Origin: Crossaster papposus
Taxonomy: Eukaryota > Echinodermata > Asteroidea > Velatida > Solasteridae
Direction of reading: 5' to 3'
Assembly (NCBI GenBank): GCA_037893245.1
Contig: JBAIAA010000602.1
Span: 1-64,000, forward strand
DNA: 64,000 bases
Under the pieces are notes generated by a model. It was not told where the DNA came from. It did not search any database and saw only the letters and a program-made list of their open reading frames with translations. Within the stretch, counting starts at the first letter, position 1, and each line of letters opens with the position of its first letter. A program made the position numbers and the translations under genes. Shown in pieces: positions 29,094 through 44,500 of this stretch.

Positions 29094-32000
29094 TGACTTT
29101 TCATGTGTCACGTCACATTAAAGAACCATTTTTTCAAAAGAACCTAAAAACAAATGTAAACATTGGTTTTTATGTTGAGTATTTCCTAACGTTTCCAAAA
29201 ATGTATAGTTTAGCAAATCTACACAAACAGTGAACGAAACTTTCAATATGTACATTATGAACCTTACTTGGAGGCAAAGGCTTTACACACAAGCCACCCA
29301 ACCCAATCCTATCGGCTTGATCTGTTAGCTAAGCTTGATAGAATCCAAGGTATTATATTCCCATCGACCCAGTCCTATCGGCCTGACCTTAGCTAAGTTG
29401 GATAGAATCCAAGGTATTTATATTCCCATCGACCCAATCCTACCGGCCTGACCTAATAGCTAAGCTGGATACAATCCATGGAAAATCCCAATCGACCCAA
29501 TCCTATCGGCCTGACCTAATAGCTAAGCTTGATAGAATCCATGGTTTTCATAACCCCATCGACCCAATCCTACCGGCCTGACCTAATAGCTAAGCTGGAT
29601 AGAATCCACGGTATTCATATAATAATAATAATTGGGGAGGCTAATCATCCTTACTCGCAGCTGGTGTGCTGAATTGCGAAGGATGCAAGTGACACCCAAT
29701 GACTTTTCATGTGTCACGTCACATTAAAGAACCATTTTTTCAAAAGAACCTAAAAACAAATGTAAACATTGGTTTTTATGTTGAGTATTTCCTAACGTTT
29801 CCAAAAATGTATAGTTTAGCAAATCTACACAAACAGTGAACGAAACTTTCAATATGTACATTATGAACCTTACTTGGAGGCAAAGGCTTTACACACAAGC
29901 CACCCAACCCAATCCTATCGGCTTGATCTGTTAGCTAAGCTTGATAGAATCCAAGGTATTATATTCCCATCGACCCAGTCCTATCGGCCTGACCTTAGCT
30001 AAGTTGGATAGAATCCAAGGTATTTATATTCCCATCGACCCAATCCTACCGGCCTGACCTAATAGCTAAGCTGGATAGAATCCATGGAAAATCCCAATCG
30101 ACCCAATCCTATCGGCCTGACCTAATAGCTAAGCTTGATAGAATCCATGGTTTTCATAACCCCATCGACCCAATCCTACCGGCCTGACCTAATAGCTAAG
30201 CTGGATAGAATCCACGGTATTCATATAATAATAATAATTGGGGAGGCTAATCATCCTTACTCGCAGCTGGTGTGCTGAATTGCGAAGGATGCAAGTGACA
30301 CCCAATGACTTTTCATGTGTCACGTCACATTAAAGAACCATTTTTTCAAAAGAACCTAAAAACAAATGTAAACATTGGTTTTTATGTTGAGTATTTCCTA
30401 ACGTTTCCAAAAATGTATAGTTTAGCAAATCTACACAAACAGTGAACGAAACTTTCAATATGTACATTATGAACCTTACTTGGAGGCAAAGGCTTTACAC
30501 ACAAGCCACCCAACCCAATCCTATCGGCTTGATCTGTTAGCTAAGCTTGATAGAATCCAAGGTATTATATTCCCATCGACCCAGTCCTATCGGCCTGACC
30601 TTAGCTAAGTTGGATAGAATCCAAGGTATTTATATTCCCATCGACCCAATCCTACCGGCCTGACCTAATAGCTAAGCTGGATACAATCCATGGAAAATCC
30701 CAATCGACCCAATCCTATCGGCCTGACCTAATAGCTAAGTTGGATAGAATCCAAGGTATTTATATTCCCATCGACCCAATCCTACCGGCCTGACCTAATA
30801 GCTAAGCTGGATAGAATCCACGGTATTCATATAATAATAATAATTGGGGAGGCTAATCATCCTTACTCGCAGCTGGTGTGCTGAATTGCGAAGGATGCAA
30901 GTGACACCCAATGACTTTTCATGTGTCACGTCACATTAAAGAACCATTTTTTCAAAAGAACCTAAAAACAAATGTAAACATTGGTTTTTATGTTGAGTAT
31001 TTCCTAACGTTTCCAAAAATGTATAGTTTAGCAAATCTACACAAACAGTGAACGAAACTTTCAATATGTACATTATGAACCTTACTTGGAGGCAAAGGCT
31101 TTACACACAAGCCACCCAACCCAATCCTATCGGCTTGATCTGTTAGCTAAGCTTGATAGAATCCAAGGTATTATATTCCCATCGACCCAGTCCTATCGGC
31201 CTGACCTTAGCTAAGTTGGATAGAATCCAAGGTATTTATATTCCCATCGACCCAATCCTACCGGCCTGACCTAATAGCTAAGCTGGATAGAATCCATGGA
31301 AAATCCCAATCGACCCAATCCTATCGGCCTGACCTAATAGCTAAGCTTGATAGAATCCATGGTTTTCATAACCCCATCGACCCAATCCTACCGGCCTGAC
31401 CTAATAGCTAAGCTGGATAGAATCCACGGTATTCATATAATAATAATAATTGGGGAGGCTAATCATCCTTACTCGCAGCTGGTGTGCTGAATTGCGAAGG
31501 ATGCAAGTGACACCCAATGACTTTTCATGTGTCACGTCACATTAAAGAACCATTTTTTCAAAAGAACCTAAAAACAAATGTAAACATTGGTTTTTATGTT
31601 GAGTATTTCCTAACGTTTCCAAAAATGTATAGTTTTGCAAATCTACACAAACAGTGAACGAAACTTTCAATATGTACATTATGAACCTTACTTGGAGGCA
31701 AAGGCTTTACACACAAGCCACCCAACCCAATCCTATCGGCTTGATCTGTTAGCTAAGCTTGATAGAATCCAAGGTATTATATTCCCATCGACCCAGTCCT
31801 ATCGGCCTGACCTTAGCTAAGTTGGATAGAATCCAAGGTATTTATATTCCCATCGACCCAATCCTACCGGCCTGACCTAATAGCTAAGCTGGATAGAATC
31901 CATGGAAAATCCCAATCGACCCAATCCTATCGGCCTGACCTAATAGCTAAGCTTGATAGAATCCATGGTTTTCATAACCCCATCGACCCAATCCTACCGG

Positions 32001-32123
32001 CCTGACCTAATAGCTAAGCTGGATAGAATCCACGGTATTCATATAATAATAATAATTGGGGAGGCTAATCATCCTTACTCGCAGCTGGTGTGCTGAATTG
32101 CGAAGGATGCAAGTGACACCCAA

Positions 32124-32599
32124 TGACTTTTCATGTGTCACGTCACATTAAAGAACCATTTTTTCAAAAGAACCTAAAAACAAATGTAAACATTGGTTTT
32201 TATGTTGAGTATTTCCTAACGTTTCCAAAAATGTATAGTTTAGCAAATCTACACAAACAGTGAACGAAACTTTCAATATGTACATTATGAACCTTACTTG
32301 GAGGCAAAGGCTTTACACACAAGCCACCCAACCCAATCCTATCGGCTTGATCTGTTAGCTAAGCTTGATAGAATCCAAGGTATTATATTCCCATCGACCC
32401 AGTCCTATCGGCCTGACCTTAGCTAAGTTGGATAGAATCCAAGGTATTTATATTCCCATCGACCCAATCCTACCGGCCTGACCTAATAGCTAAGCTGGAT
32501 AGAATCCACGGTATTCATATAATAATAATAATTGGGGAGGCTAATCATCCTTACTCGCAGCTGGTGTGCTGAATTGCGAAGGATGCAAGTGACACCCAA
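32124..32599 (+). repeat. Shortened 476-bp monomer, two subrepeats lost (copy B)
   Basis: It has the same junction and length as the monomer at 28618 and is again followed by a monomer with 'ggatacaatcc' (near 32975). The spacing is six monomer starts. Independent deletion at the same place is possible because the subrepeats are alike, but the shared downstream variant favours duplication of a block. Confidence 0.88.
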
Positions 32600-35500
32600 T
32601 GACTTTTCATGTGTCACGTCACATTAAAGAACCATTTTTTCAAAAGAACCTAAAAACAAATGTAAACATTGGTTTTTATGTTGAGTATTTCCTAACGTTT
32701 CCAAAAATGTATAGTTTAGCAAATCTACACAAACAGTGAACGAAACTTTCAATATGTACATTATGAACCTTACTTGGAGGCAAAGGCTTTACACACAAGC
32801 CACCCAACCCAATCCTATCGGCTTGATCTGTTAGCTAAGCTTGATAGAATCCAAGGTATTATATTCCCATCGACCCAGTCCTATCGGCCTGACCTTAGCT
32901 AAGTTGGATAGAATCCAAGGTATTTATATTCCCATCGACCCAATCCTACCGGCCTGACCTAATAGCTAAGCTGGATACAATCCATGGAAAATCCCAATCG
33001 ACCCAATCCTATCGGCCTGACCTAATAGCTAAGCTTGATAGAATCCATGGTTTTCATAACCCCATCGACCCAATCCTACCGGCCTGACCTAATAGCTAAG
33101 CTGGATAGAATCCACGGTATTCATATAATAATAATAATTGGGGAGGCTAATCATCCTTACTCGCAGCTGGTGTGCTGAATTGCGAAGGATGCAAGTGACA
33201 CCCAATGACTTTTCATGTGTCACGTCACATTAAAGAACCATTTTTTCAAAAGAACCTAAAAACAAATGTAAACATTGGTTTTTATGTTGAGTATTTCCTA
33301 ACGTTTCCAAAAATGTATAGTTTATAGCAAATCTACACAAACAGTGAACGAAACTTTCAATATGTACATTATGAACCTTACTTGGAGGCAAAGGCTTTAC
33401 ACACAAGCCACCCAACCCAATCCTATCGGCTTGATCTGTTAGCTAAGCTTGATAGAATCCAAGGTATTATATTCCCATCGACCCAGTCCTATCGGCCTGA
33501 CCTTAGCTAAGTTGGATAGAATCCAAGGTATTTATATTCCCATCGACCCAATCCTACCGGCCTGACCTAATAGCTAAGCTGGATAGAATCCATGGAAAAT
33601 CCCAATCGACCCAATCCTATCGGCCTGACCTAATAGCTAAGCTTGATAGAATCCATGGTTTTCATAACCCCATCGACCCAATCCTACCGGCCTGACCTAA
33701 TAGCTAAGCTGGATAGAATCCACGGTATTCATATAATAATAATAATTGGGGAGGCTAATCATCCTTACTCGCAGCTGGTGTGCTGAATTGCGAAGGATGC
33801 AAGTGACACCCAATGACTTTTCATGTGTCACGTCACATTAAAGAACCATTTTTTCAAAAGAACCTAAAAACAAATGTAAACATTGGTTTTTATGTTGAGT
33901 ATTTCCTAACGTTTCCAAAAATGTATAGTTTAGCAAATCTACACAAACAGTGAACGAAACTTTCAATATGTACATTATGAACCTTACTTGGAGGCAAAGG
34001 CTTTACACACAAGCCACCCAACCCAATCCTATCGGCTTGATCTGTTAGCTAAGCTTGATAGAATCCAAGGTATTATATTCCCATCGACCCAGTCCTATCG
34101 GCCTGACCTTAGCTAAGTTGGATAGAATCCAAGGTATTTATATTCCCATCGACCCAATCCTACCGGCCTGACCTAATAGCTAAGCTGAATAGAATCCATG
34201 GAAAATCCCAATCGACCCAATCCTATCGGCCTGACCTAATAGCTAAGCTTGATAGAATCCATGGTTTTCATAACCCCATCGACCCAATCCTACCGGCCTG
34301 ACCTAATAGCTAAGCTGGATAGAATCCACGGTATTCATATAATAATAATAATTGGGGAGGCTAATCATCCTTACTCGCAGCTGGTGTGATGAATTGCGAA
34401 GGATGCAAGTGACACCCAATGACTTTTCATGTGTCACGTCACATTAAAGAACCATTTTTTCAAAAGAACCTAAAAACAAATGTAAACATTGGTTTTTATG
34501 TTGAGTATTTCCTAACGTTTCCAAAAATGTATAGTTTAGCAAATCTACACAAACAGTGAACGAAACTTTCAATATGTACATTATGAACCTTACTTGGAGG
34601 CAAAGGCTTTACACACAAGCCACCCAACCCAATCCTATCGGCTTGATCTGTTAGCTAAGCTTGATAGAATCCAAGGTATTATATTCCCATCGACCCAGTC
34701 CTATCGGCCTGACCTTAGCTAAGTTGGATAGAATCCAAGGTATTTATATTCCCATCGACCCAATCCTACCGGCCTGACCTAATAGCTAAGCTGGATAGAA
34801 TCCATGGAAAATCCCAATCGACCCAATCCTATCGGCCTGACCTAATAGCTAAGCTTGATAGAATCCATGGTTTTCATAACCCCATCGACCCAATCCTACC
34901 GGCCTGACCTAATAGCTAAGCTGGATAGAATCCACGGTATTCATATAATAATAATAATTGGGGAGGCTAATCATCCTTACTCGCAGCTGGTGTGCTGAAT
35001 TGCGAAGGATGCAAGTGACACCCAATGACTTTTCATGTGTCACGTCACATTAAAGAACCATTTTTTCAAAAGAACCTAAAAACAAATGTAAACATTGGTT
35101 TTTATGTTGAGTATTTCCTAACGTTTCCAAAAATGTATAGTTTAGCAAATCTACACAAACAGTGAACGAAACTTTCAATATGTACATTATGAACCTTACT
35201 TGGAGGCAAAGGCTTTACACACAAGCCACCCAACCCAATCCTATCGGCTTGATCTGTTAGCTAAGCTTGATAGAATCCAAGGTATTATATTCCCATCGAC
35301 CCAGTCCTATCGGCCTGACCTTAGCTAAGTTGGATAGAATCCAAGGTATTTATATTCCCATCGACCCAATCCTACCGGCCTGACCTAATAGCTAAGCTGG
35401 ATAGAATCCATGGAAAATCCCAATCGACCCAATCCTATCGGCCTGACCTAATAGCTAAGCTTGATAGAATCCATGGTTTTCATAACCCCATCGACCCAAT

Positions 35501-38500
35501 CCTACCGGCCTGACCTAATAGCTAAGCTGGATAGAATCCACGGTATTCATATAATAATAATAATTGGGGAGGCTAATCATCCTTACTCGCAGCTGGTGTG
35601 CTGAATTGCGAAGGATGCAAGTGACACCCAATGACTTTTCATGTGTCACGTCACATTAAAGAACCATTTTTTCAAAAGAACCTAAAAACAAATGTAAACA
35701 TTGGTTTTTATGTTGAGTATTTCCTAACGTTTCCAAAAATGTATAGTTTAGCAAATCTACACAAACAGTGAACGAAACTTTCAATATGTACATTATGAAC
35801 CTTACTTGGAGGCAAAGGCTTTACACACAAGCCACCCAACCCAATCCTATCGGCTTGATCTGTTAGCTAAGCTTGATAGAATCCAAGGTATTATATTCCC
35901 ATCGACCCAGTCCTATCGGCCTGACCTTAGCTAAGTTGGATAGAATCCAAGGTATTTATATTCCCATCGACCCAATCCTACCGGCCTGACCTAATAGCTA
36001 AGCTGGATAGAATCCATGGAAAATCCCAATCGACCCAATCCTATCGGCCTGACCTAATAGCTAAGCTTGATAGAATCCATGGTTTTCATAACCCCATCGA
36101 CCCAATCCTACCGGCCTGACCTAATAGCTAAGCTGGATAGAATCCACGGTATTCATATAATAATAATAATTGGGGAGGCTAATCATCCTTACTCGCAGCT
36201 GGTGTGCTGAATTGCGAAGGATGCAAGTGACACCCAATGACTTTACATGTGTCACGTCACATTAAAGAACCATTTTTTCAAAAGAACCTAAAAACAAATG
36301 TAAACATTGGTTTTTATGTTGAGTATTTCCTAACGTTTCCAAAAATGTATAGTTTAGCAAATCTACACAAACAGTGATCGAAACTTTCAATATGTACATT
36401 ATGAACCTTACTTGGAGGCAAAGGCTTTACACACAAGCCACCCAACCCAATCCTATCGGCTTGATCTGTTAGCTAAGCTTGATAGAATCCAAGGTATTAT
36501 ATTCCCATCGACCCAGTCCTATCGGCCTGACCTTAGCTAAGTTGGATAGAATCCAAGGTATTTATATTCCCATCGACCCAATCCTACCGGCCTGACCTAA
36601 TAGCTAAGCTGGATAGAATCCATGGAAAATCCCAATCGACCCAATCCTATCGGCCTGACCTAATAGCTAAGCTTGATAGAATCCATGGTTTTCATAACCC
36701 CATCGACCCAATCCTACCGGCCTGACCTAATAGCTAAGCTGGATAGAATCCACGGTATTCATATAATAATAATAATTGGGGAGGCTAATCATCCTTACTC
36801 GCAGCTGGTGTGCTGAATCGCGAAGGATGCAAGTGACACCCAATGACTTTTCATGTGTCACGTCACATTAAAGAACCATTTTTTCAAAAGAACCTAAAAA
36901 CAAATGTAAACATTGGTTTTTATGTTGAGTATTTCCTAACGTTTCCAAAAATGTATAGTTTAGCAAATCTACACAAACAGTGAACGAAACTTTCAATATG
37001 TACATTATGAACCTTACTTGGAGGCAAAGGCTTTACACACAAGCCACCCAACCCAATCCTATCGGCTTGATCTGTTAGCTAAGCTTGATAGAATCCAAGG
37101 TATTATATTCCCATCGACCCAGTCCTATCGGCCTGACCTTAGCTAAGTTGGATAGAATCCAAGGTATTTATATTCCCATCGACCCAATCCTACCGGCCTG
37201 ACCTAATAGCTAAGCTGGATAGAATCCATGGAAAATCCCAATCGACCCAATCCTATCGGCCTGACCTAATAGCTAAGCTTGATAGAATCCATGGTTTTCA
37301 TAACCCCATCGACCCAATCCTACCGGCCTGACCTAATAGCTAAGCTGGATAGAATCCACGGTATTCATATAATAATAATAATTGGGGAGGCTAATCATCC
37401 TTACTCGCAGCTGGTGTGCTGAATTGCGAAGGATGCAAGTGACACCCAATGACTTTACATGTGTCACGTCACATTAAAGAACCATTTTTTCAAAAGAACC
37501 TAAAAACAAATGTAAACATTGGTTTTTATGTTGAGTATTTCCTAACGTTTCCAAAAATGTATAGTTTAGCAAATCTACACAAACAGTGATCGAAACTTTC
37601 AATATGTACATTATGAACCTTACTTGGAGGCAAAGGCTTTACACACAAGCCACCCAACCCAATCCTATCGGCTTGATCTGTTAGCTAAGCTTGATAGAAT
37701 CCAAGGTATTATATTCCCATCGACCCAGTCCTATCGGCCTGACCTTAGCTAAGTTGGATAGAATCCAAGGTATTTATATTCCCATCGACCCAATCCTACC
37801 GGCCTGACCTAATAGCTAAGCTGGATAGAATCCATGGAAAATCCCAATCGACCCAATCCTATCGGCCTGACCTAATAGCTAAGCTTGATAGAATCCATGG
37901 TTTTCATAACCCCATCGACCCAATTCTACCGGCCTGACCTAATAGCTAAGCTGGATAGAATCCACGGTATTCATATAATAATAATAATTGGGGAGGCTAA
38001 TCATCCTTACTCGCAGCTGGTGTGCTGAATTGCGAAGGATGCAAGTGACACCCAATGACTTTTCATGTGTCACGTCACATTAAAGAACCATTTTTTCAAA
38101 AGAACCTAAAAATAAATGTAAACATTGGTTTTTATGTTGAGTATTTCCTAACGTTTCCAAAAATGTATAGTTTAGCAAATCTACACAAACAGTGAACGAA
38201 ACTTTCAATATGTACATTATGAACCTTACTTGGAGGCAAAGGCTTTACACACAAGCCACCCAACCCAATCCTATCGGCTTGATCTGTTAGCTAAGCTTGA
38301 TAGAATCCAAGGTATTATATTCCCATCGACCCAGTCCTATCGGCCTGACCTTAGCTAAGTTGGATAGAATCCAAGGTATTTATATTCCCATCGACCCAAT
38401 CCTACCGGCCTGACCTAATAGCTAAGCTGGATAGAATCCATGGAAAATCCCAATCGACCCAATCCTATCGGCCTGACCTAATAGCTAAGCTTGATAGAAT

Positions 38501-41500
38501 CCATGGTTTTCATAACCCCATCGACCCAATCCTACCGGCCTGACCTAATAGCTAAGCTGGATAGAATCCACGGTATTCATATAATAATAATAATTGGGGA
38601 GGCTAATCATCCTTACTCGCAGCTGGTGTGCTGAATTGCGAAGGATGCAAGTGACACCCAATGACTTTTCATGTGTCACGTCACATTAAAGAACCATTTT
38701 TTCAAAAGAACCTAAAAACAAATGTAAACATTGGTTTTTATGTTGAGTATTTCCTAACGTTTCCAAAAATGTATAGTTTAGCAAATCTACACAAACAGTG
38801 AACGAAACTTTCAATATGTACATTATGAACCTTACTTGGAGGCAAAGGCTTTACACACAAGCCACCCAACCCAATCCTATCGGCTTGATCTGTTAGCTAA
38901 GCTTGATAGAATCCAAGGTATTATATTCCCATCGACCCAGTCCTATCGGCCTGACCTTAGCTAAGTTGGATAGAATCCAAGGTATTTATATTCCCATCGA
39001 CCCAATCCTACCGGCCTGACCTAATAGCTAAGCTGAATAGAATCCATGGAAAATCCCAATCGACCCAATCCTATCGGCCTGACCTAATAGCTAAGCTTGA
39101 TAGAATCCATGGTTTTCATAACCCCATCGACCCAATCCTACCGGCCTGACCTAATAGCTAAGCTGGATAGAATCCACGGTATTCATATAATAATAATAAT
39201 TGGGGAGGCTAATCATCCTTACTCGCAGCTGGTGTGATGAATTGCGAAGGATGCAAGTGACACCCAATGACTTTTCATGTGTCACGTCACATTAAAGAAC
39301 CATTTTTTCAAAAGAACCTAAAAACAAATGTAAACATTGGTTTTTATGTTGAGTATTTCCTAACGTTTCCAAAAATGTATAGTTTAGCAAATCTACACAA
39401 ACAGTGAACGAAACTTTCAATATGTACATTATGAACCTTACTTGGAGGCAAAGGCTTTACACACAAGCCACCCAACCCAATCCTATCGGCTTGATCTGTT
39501 AGCTAAGCTTGATAGAATCCAAGGTATTATATTCCCATCGACCCAGTCCTATCGGCCTGACCTTAGCTAAGTTGGATAGAATCCAAGGTATTTATATTCC
39601 CATCGACCCAATCCTACCGGCCTGACCTAATAGCTAAGCTGGATAGAATCCATGGAAAATCCCAATCGACCCAATCCTATCGGCCTGACCTAATAGCTAA
39701 GCTTGATAGAATCCATGGTTTTCATAACCCCATCGACCCAATCCTACCGGCCTGACCTAATAGCTAAGCTGGATAGAATCCACGGTATTCATATAATAAT
39801 AATAATTGGGGAGGCTAATCATCCTTACTCGCAGCTGGTGTGCTGAATTGCGAAGGATGCAAGTGACACCCAATGACTTTACATGTGTCACGTCACATTA
39901 AAGAACCATTTTTTCAAAAGAACCTAAAAACAAATGTAAACATTGGTTTTTATGTTGAGTATTTCCTAACGTTTCCAAAAATGTATAGTTTAGCAAATCT
40001 ACACAAACAGTGATCGAAACTTTCAATATGTACATTATGAACCTTACTTGGAGGCAAAGGCTTTACACACAAGCCACCCAACCCAATCCTATCGGCTTGA
40101 TCTGTTAGCTAAGCTTGATAGAATCCAAGGTATTATATTCCCATCGACCCAGTCCTATCGGCCTGACCTTAGCTAAGTTGGATAGAATCCAAGGTATTTA
40201 TATTCCCATCGACCCAATCCTACCGGCCTGACCTAATAGCTAAGCTGGATAGAATCCATGGAAAATCCCAATCGACCCAATCCTATCGGCCTGACCTAAT
40301 AGCTAAGCTTGATAGAATCCATGGTTTTCATAACCCCATCGACCCAATCCTACCGGCCTGACCTAATAGCTAAGCTGGATAGAATCCACGGTATTCATAT
40401 AATAATAATAATTGGGGAGGCTAATCATCCTTACTCGCAGCTGGTGTGCTGAATTGCGAAGGATGCAAGTGACACCCAATGACTTTTCATGTGTCACGTC
40501 ACATTAAAGAACCATTTTTTCAAAAGAACCTAAAAACAAATGTAAACATTGGTTTTTATGTTGAGTATTTCCTAACGTTTCCAAAAATGTATAGTTTAGC
40601 AAATCTACACAAACAGTGAACGAAACTTTCAATATGTACATTATGAACCTTACTTGGAGGCAAAGGCTTTACACACAAGCCACCCAACCCAATCCTATCG
40701 GCTTGATCTGTTAGCTAAGCTTGATAGAATCCAAGGTATTATATTCCCATCGACCCAGTCCTATCGGCCTGACCTTAGCTAAGTTGGATAGAATCCAAGG
40801 TATTTATATTCCCATCGACCCAATCCTACCGGCCTGACCTAATAGCTAAGCTGGATAGAATCCATGGAAAATCCCAATCGACCCAATCCTATCGGCCTGA
40901 CCTAATAGCTAAGCTTGATAGAATCCATGGTTTTCATAACCCCATCGACCCAATCCTACCGGCCTGACCTAATAGCTAAGCTGGATAGAATCCACGGTAT
41001 TCATATAATAATAATAATTGGGGAGGCTAATCATCCTTACTCGCAGCTGGTGTGCTGAATTGCGAAGGATGCAAGTGACACCCAATGACTTTTCATGTGT
41101 CACGTCACATTAAAGAACCATTTTTTCAAAAGAACCTAAAAACAAATGTAAACATTGGTTTTTATGTTGAGTATTTCCTAACGTTTCCAAAAATGTATAG
41201 TTTAGCAAATCTACACAAACGGTGAACGAAACTTTCAATATGTACATTATGAACCTTACTTGGAGGCAAAGGCTTTACACACAAGCCACCCAACCCAATC
41301 CTATCGGCTTGATCTGTTAGCTAAGCTTGATAGAATCCAAGGTATTATATTCCCATCGACCCAGTCCTATCGGCCTGACCTTAGCTAAGTTGGATAGAAT
41401 CCAAGGTATTTATATTCCCATCGACCCAATCCTACCGGCCTGACCTAATAGCTAAGCTGGATAGAATCCTTGGAAAATCCCAATCGACCCAATCCTATCG

Positions 41501-44500
41501 GCCTGACCTAATAGCTAAGCTTGATAGAATCCATGGTTTTCATAACCCCATCGACCCAATCCTACCGGCCTGACCTAATAGCTAAGCTGGATAGAATCCA
41601 CGGTATTCATATAATAATAATAATTGGGGAGGCTAATCATCCTTACTCGCAGCTGGTGTGCTGAATTGCGAAGGATGCAAGTGACACCCAATGACTTTTC
41701 ATGTGTCACGTCACATTAAAGAACCATTTTTTCAAAAGAACCTAAAAACAAATGTAAACATTGGTTTTTATGTTGAGTATTTCCTAACGTTTCCAAAAAT
41801 GTATAGTTTAGCAAATCTACACAAACAGTGAACGAAACTTTCAATATGTACATTATGAACCTTACTTGGAGGCAAAGGCTTTACACACAAGCCACCCAAC
41901 CCAATCCTATCGGCTTGATCTGTTAGCTAAGCTTGATAGAATCCAAGGTATTATATTCCCATCGACCCAGTCCTATCGGCCTGACCTTAGCTAAGTTGGA
42001 TAGAATCCAAGGTATTTATATTCCCATCGACCCAATCCTACCGGCCTGACCTAATAGCTAAGCTGGATAGAATCCATGGAAAATCCCAATCGACCCAATC
42101 CTATCGGCCTGACCTAATAGCTAAGCTTGATAGAATCCATGGTTTTCATAACCCCATCGACCCAATCCTACCGGCCTGACCTAATAGCTAAGCTGGATAG
42201 AATCCACGGTATTCATATAATAATAATAATTGGGGAGGCTAATCATCCTTACTCGCAGCTGGTGTGCTGAATTGCGAAGGATGCAAGTGACACCCAATGA
42301 CTTTTCATGTGTCACGTCACATTAAAGAACCATTTTTTCCAAAGAACCTAAAAACAAATGTAAACATTGGTTTTTATGTTGAGTATTTCCTAACGTTTCC
42401 AAAAATGTATAGTTTAGCAAATCTACACAAACAGTGAACGAAACTTTCAATATGTACATTATGAACCTTACTTGGAGGCAAAGGCTTTACACACAAGCCA
42501 CCCAACCCAATCCTATCGGCTTGATCTGTTAGCTAAGCTTGATAGAATCCAAGGTATTATATTCCCATCGACCCAGTCCTATCGGCCTGACCTTAGCTAA
42601 GTTGGATAGAATCCAAGGTATTTATATTCCCATCGACCCAATCCTACCGGCCTGACCTAATAGCTAAGCTGGATAGAATCCATGGAAAATCCCAATCGAC
42701 CCAATCCTATCGGCCTGACCTAATAGCTAAGCTTGATAGAATCCATGGTTTTCATAACCCCATCGACCCAATCCTACCGGCCTGACCTAATAGCTAAGCT
42801 GGATAGAATCCACGGTATTCATATAATAATAATAATTGGGGAGGCTAATCATCCTTACTCGCAGCTGGTGTGCTGAATTGCGAAGGATGCAAGTGACACC
42901 CAATGACTTTTCATGTGTCACGTCACATTAAAGAACCATTTTTTCAAAAGAACCTAAAAACAAATGTAAACATTGGTTTTTATGTTGAGTATTTCCTAAC
43001 GTTTCCAAAAATGTATAGTTTAGCAAATCTACACAAACAGTGAACGAAACTTTCAATATGTACATTATGAACCTTACTTGGAGGCAAAGGCTTTACACAC
43101 AAGCCACCCAACCCAATCCTATCGGCTTGATCTGTTAGCTAAGCTTGATAGAATCCAAGGTATTATATTCCCATCGACCCAGTCCTATCGGCCTGACCTT
43201 AGCTAAGTTGGATAGAATCCAAGGTATTTATATTCCCATCGACCCAATCCTACCGGCCTGACCTAATAGCTAAGCTGGATAGAATCCATGGAAAATCCCA
43301 ATCGACCCAATCCTATCGGCCTGACCTAATAGCTAAGCTTGATAGAATCCATGGTTTTCATAACCCCATCGACCCAATCCTACCGGCCTGACCTAATAGC
43401 TAAGCTGGATAGAATCCACGGTATTCATATAATAATAATAATTGGGGAGGCTAATCATCCTTACTCGCAGCTGGTGTGCTGAATTGCGAAGGATGCAAGT
43501 GACACCCAATGACTTTTCATGTGTCACGTCACATTAAAGAACCATTTTTTCAAAAGAACCTAAAAACAAATGTAAACATTGGTTTTTATGTTGAGTATTT
43601 CCTAACGTTTCCAAAAATGTATAGTTTAGCAAATCTACACAAACAGTGAAAGAAACTTTCAATATGTACATTATGAACCTTACTTGGAGGCAAAGGCTTT
43701 ACACACAAGCCACCCAACCCAATCCTATCGGCTTGATCTGTTAGCTAAGCTTGATAGAATCCAAGGTATTATATTCCCATCGACCCAGTCCTATCGGCCT
43801 GACCTTAGCTAAGTTGGATAGAATCCAAGGTATTTATATTCCCATCGACCCAATCCTACCGGCCTGACCTAATAGCTAAGCTGGATAGAATCCATGAAAA
43901 ATCCCAATCGACCCAATCCTTTCGGCCTGACCTAATAGCTAAGCTTGATAGAATCCATGGTTTTTATAACCCCATCGACCCAATTCTACCGGCCTGACCT
44001 AATAGCTAAGCTGGATAGAATCCACGGTATTCATATAATAATAATAATTGGGGAGGCTAATCATCCTTACTCGCAGCTGGTGTGCTGAATTGCGAAGGAT
44101 GCAAGTGACACCCAATGACTTTTCATGTGTCACGTCACATTAAAGAACCATTTTTTCAAAAGAACCTAAAAACAAATGTAAACATTGGTTTTTATGTTGA
44201 GTATTTCCTAACGTTTCCAAAAATGTATAGTTTAGCAAATCTACACAAACAGTGAACGAAACTTTCAATATGTACATTATGAACCTTACTTGGAGGCAAA
44301 GGCTTTACACACAAGCCACCCAACCCAATCCTATCGGCTTGATCTGTTAGCTAAGCTTGATAGAATCCAAGGTATTATATTCCCATCGACCCAGTCCTAT
44401 CGGCCTGACCTTAGCTAAGTTGGATAGAATCCAAGGTATTTATATTCCCATCGACCCAATCCTACCGGCCTGACCTAATAGCTAAGCTGGATAGAATCCA

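Noticed and set aside
31635-31820. 61-codon plus-strand frame in the satellite
   Set aside because: Due to one base change that removes a stop in one monomer; no conservation between monomers.
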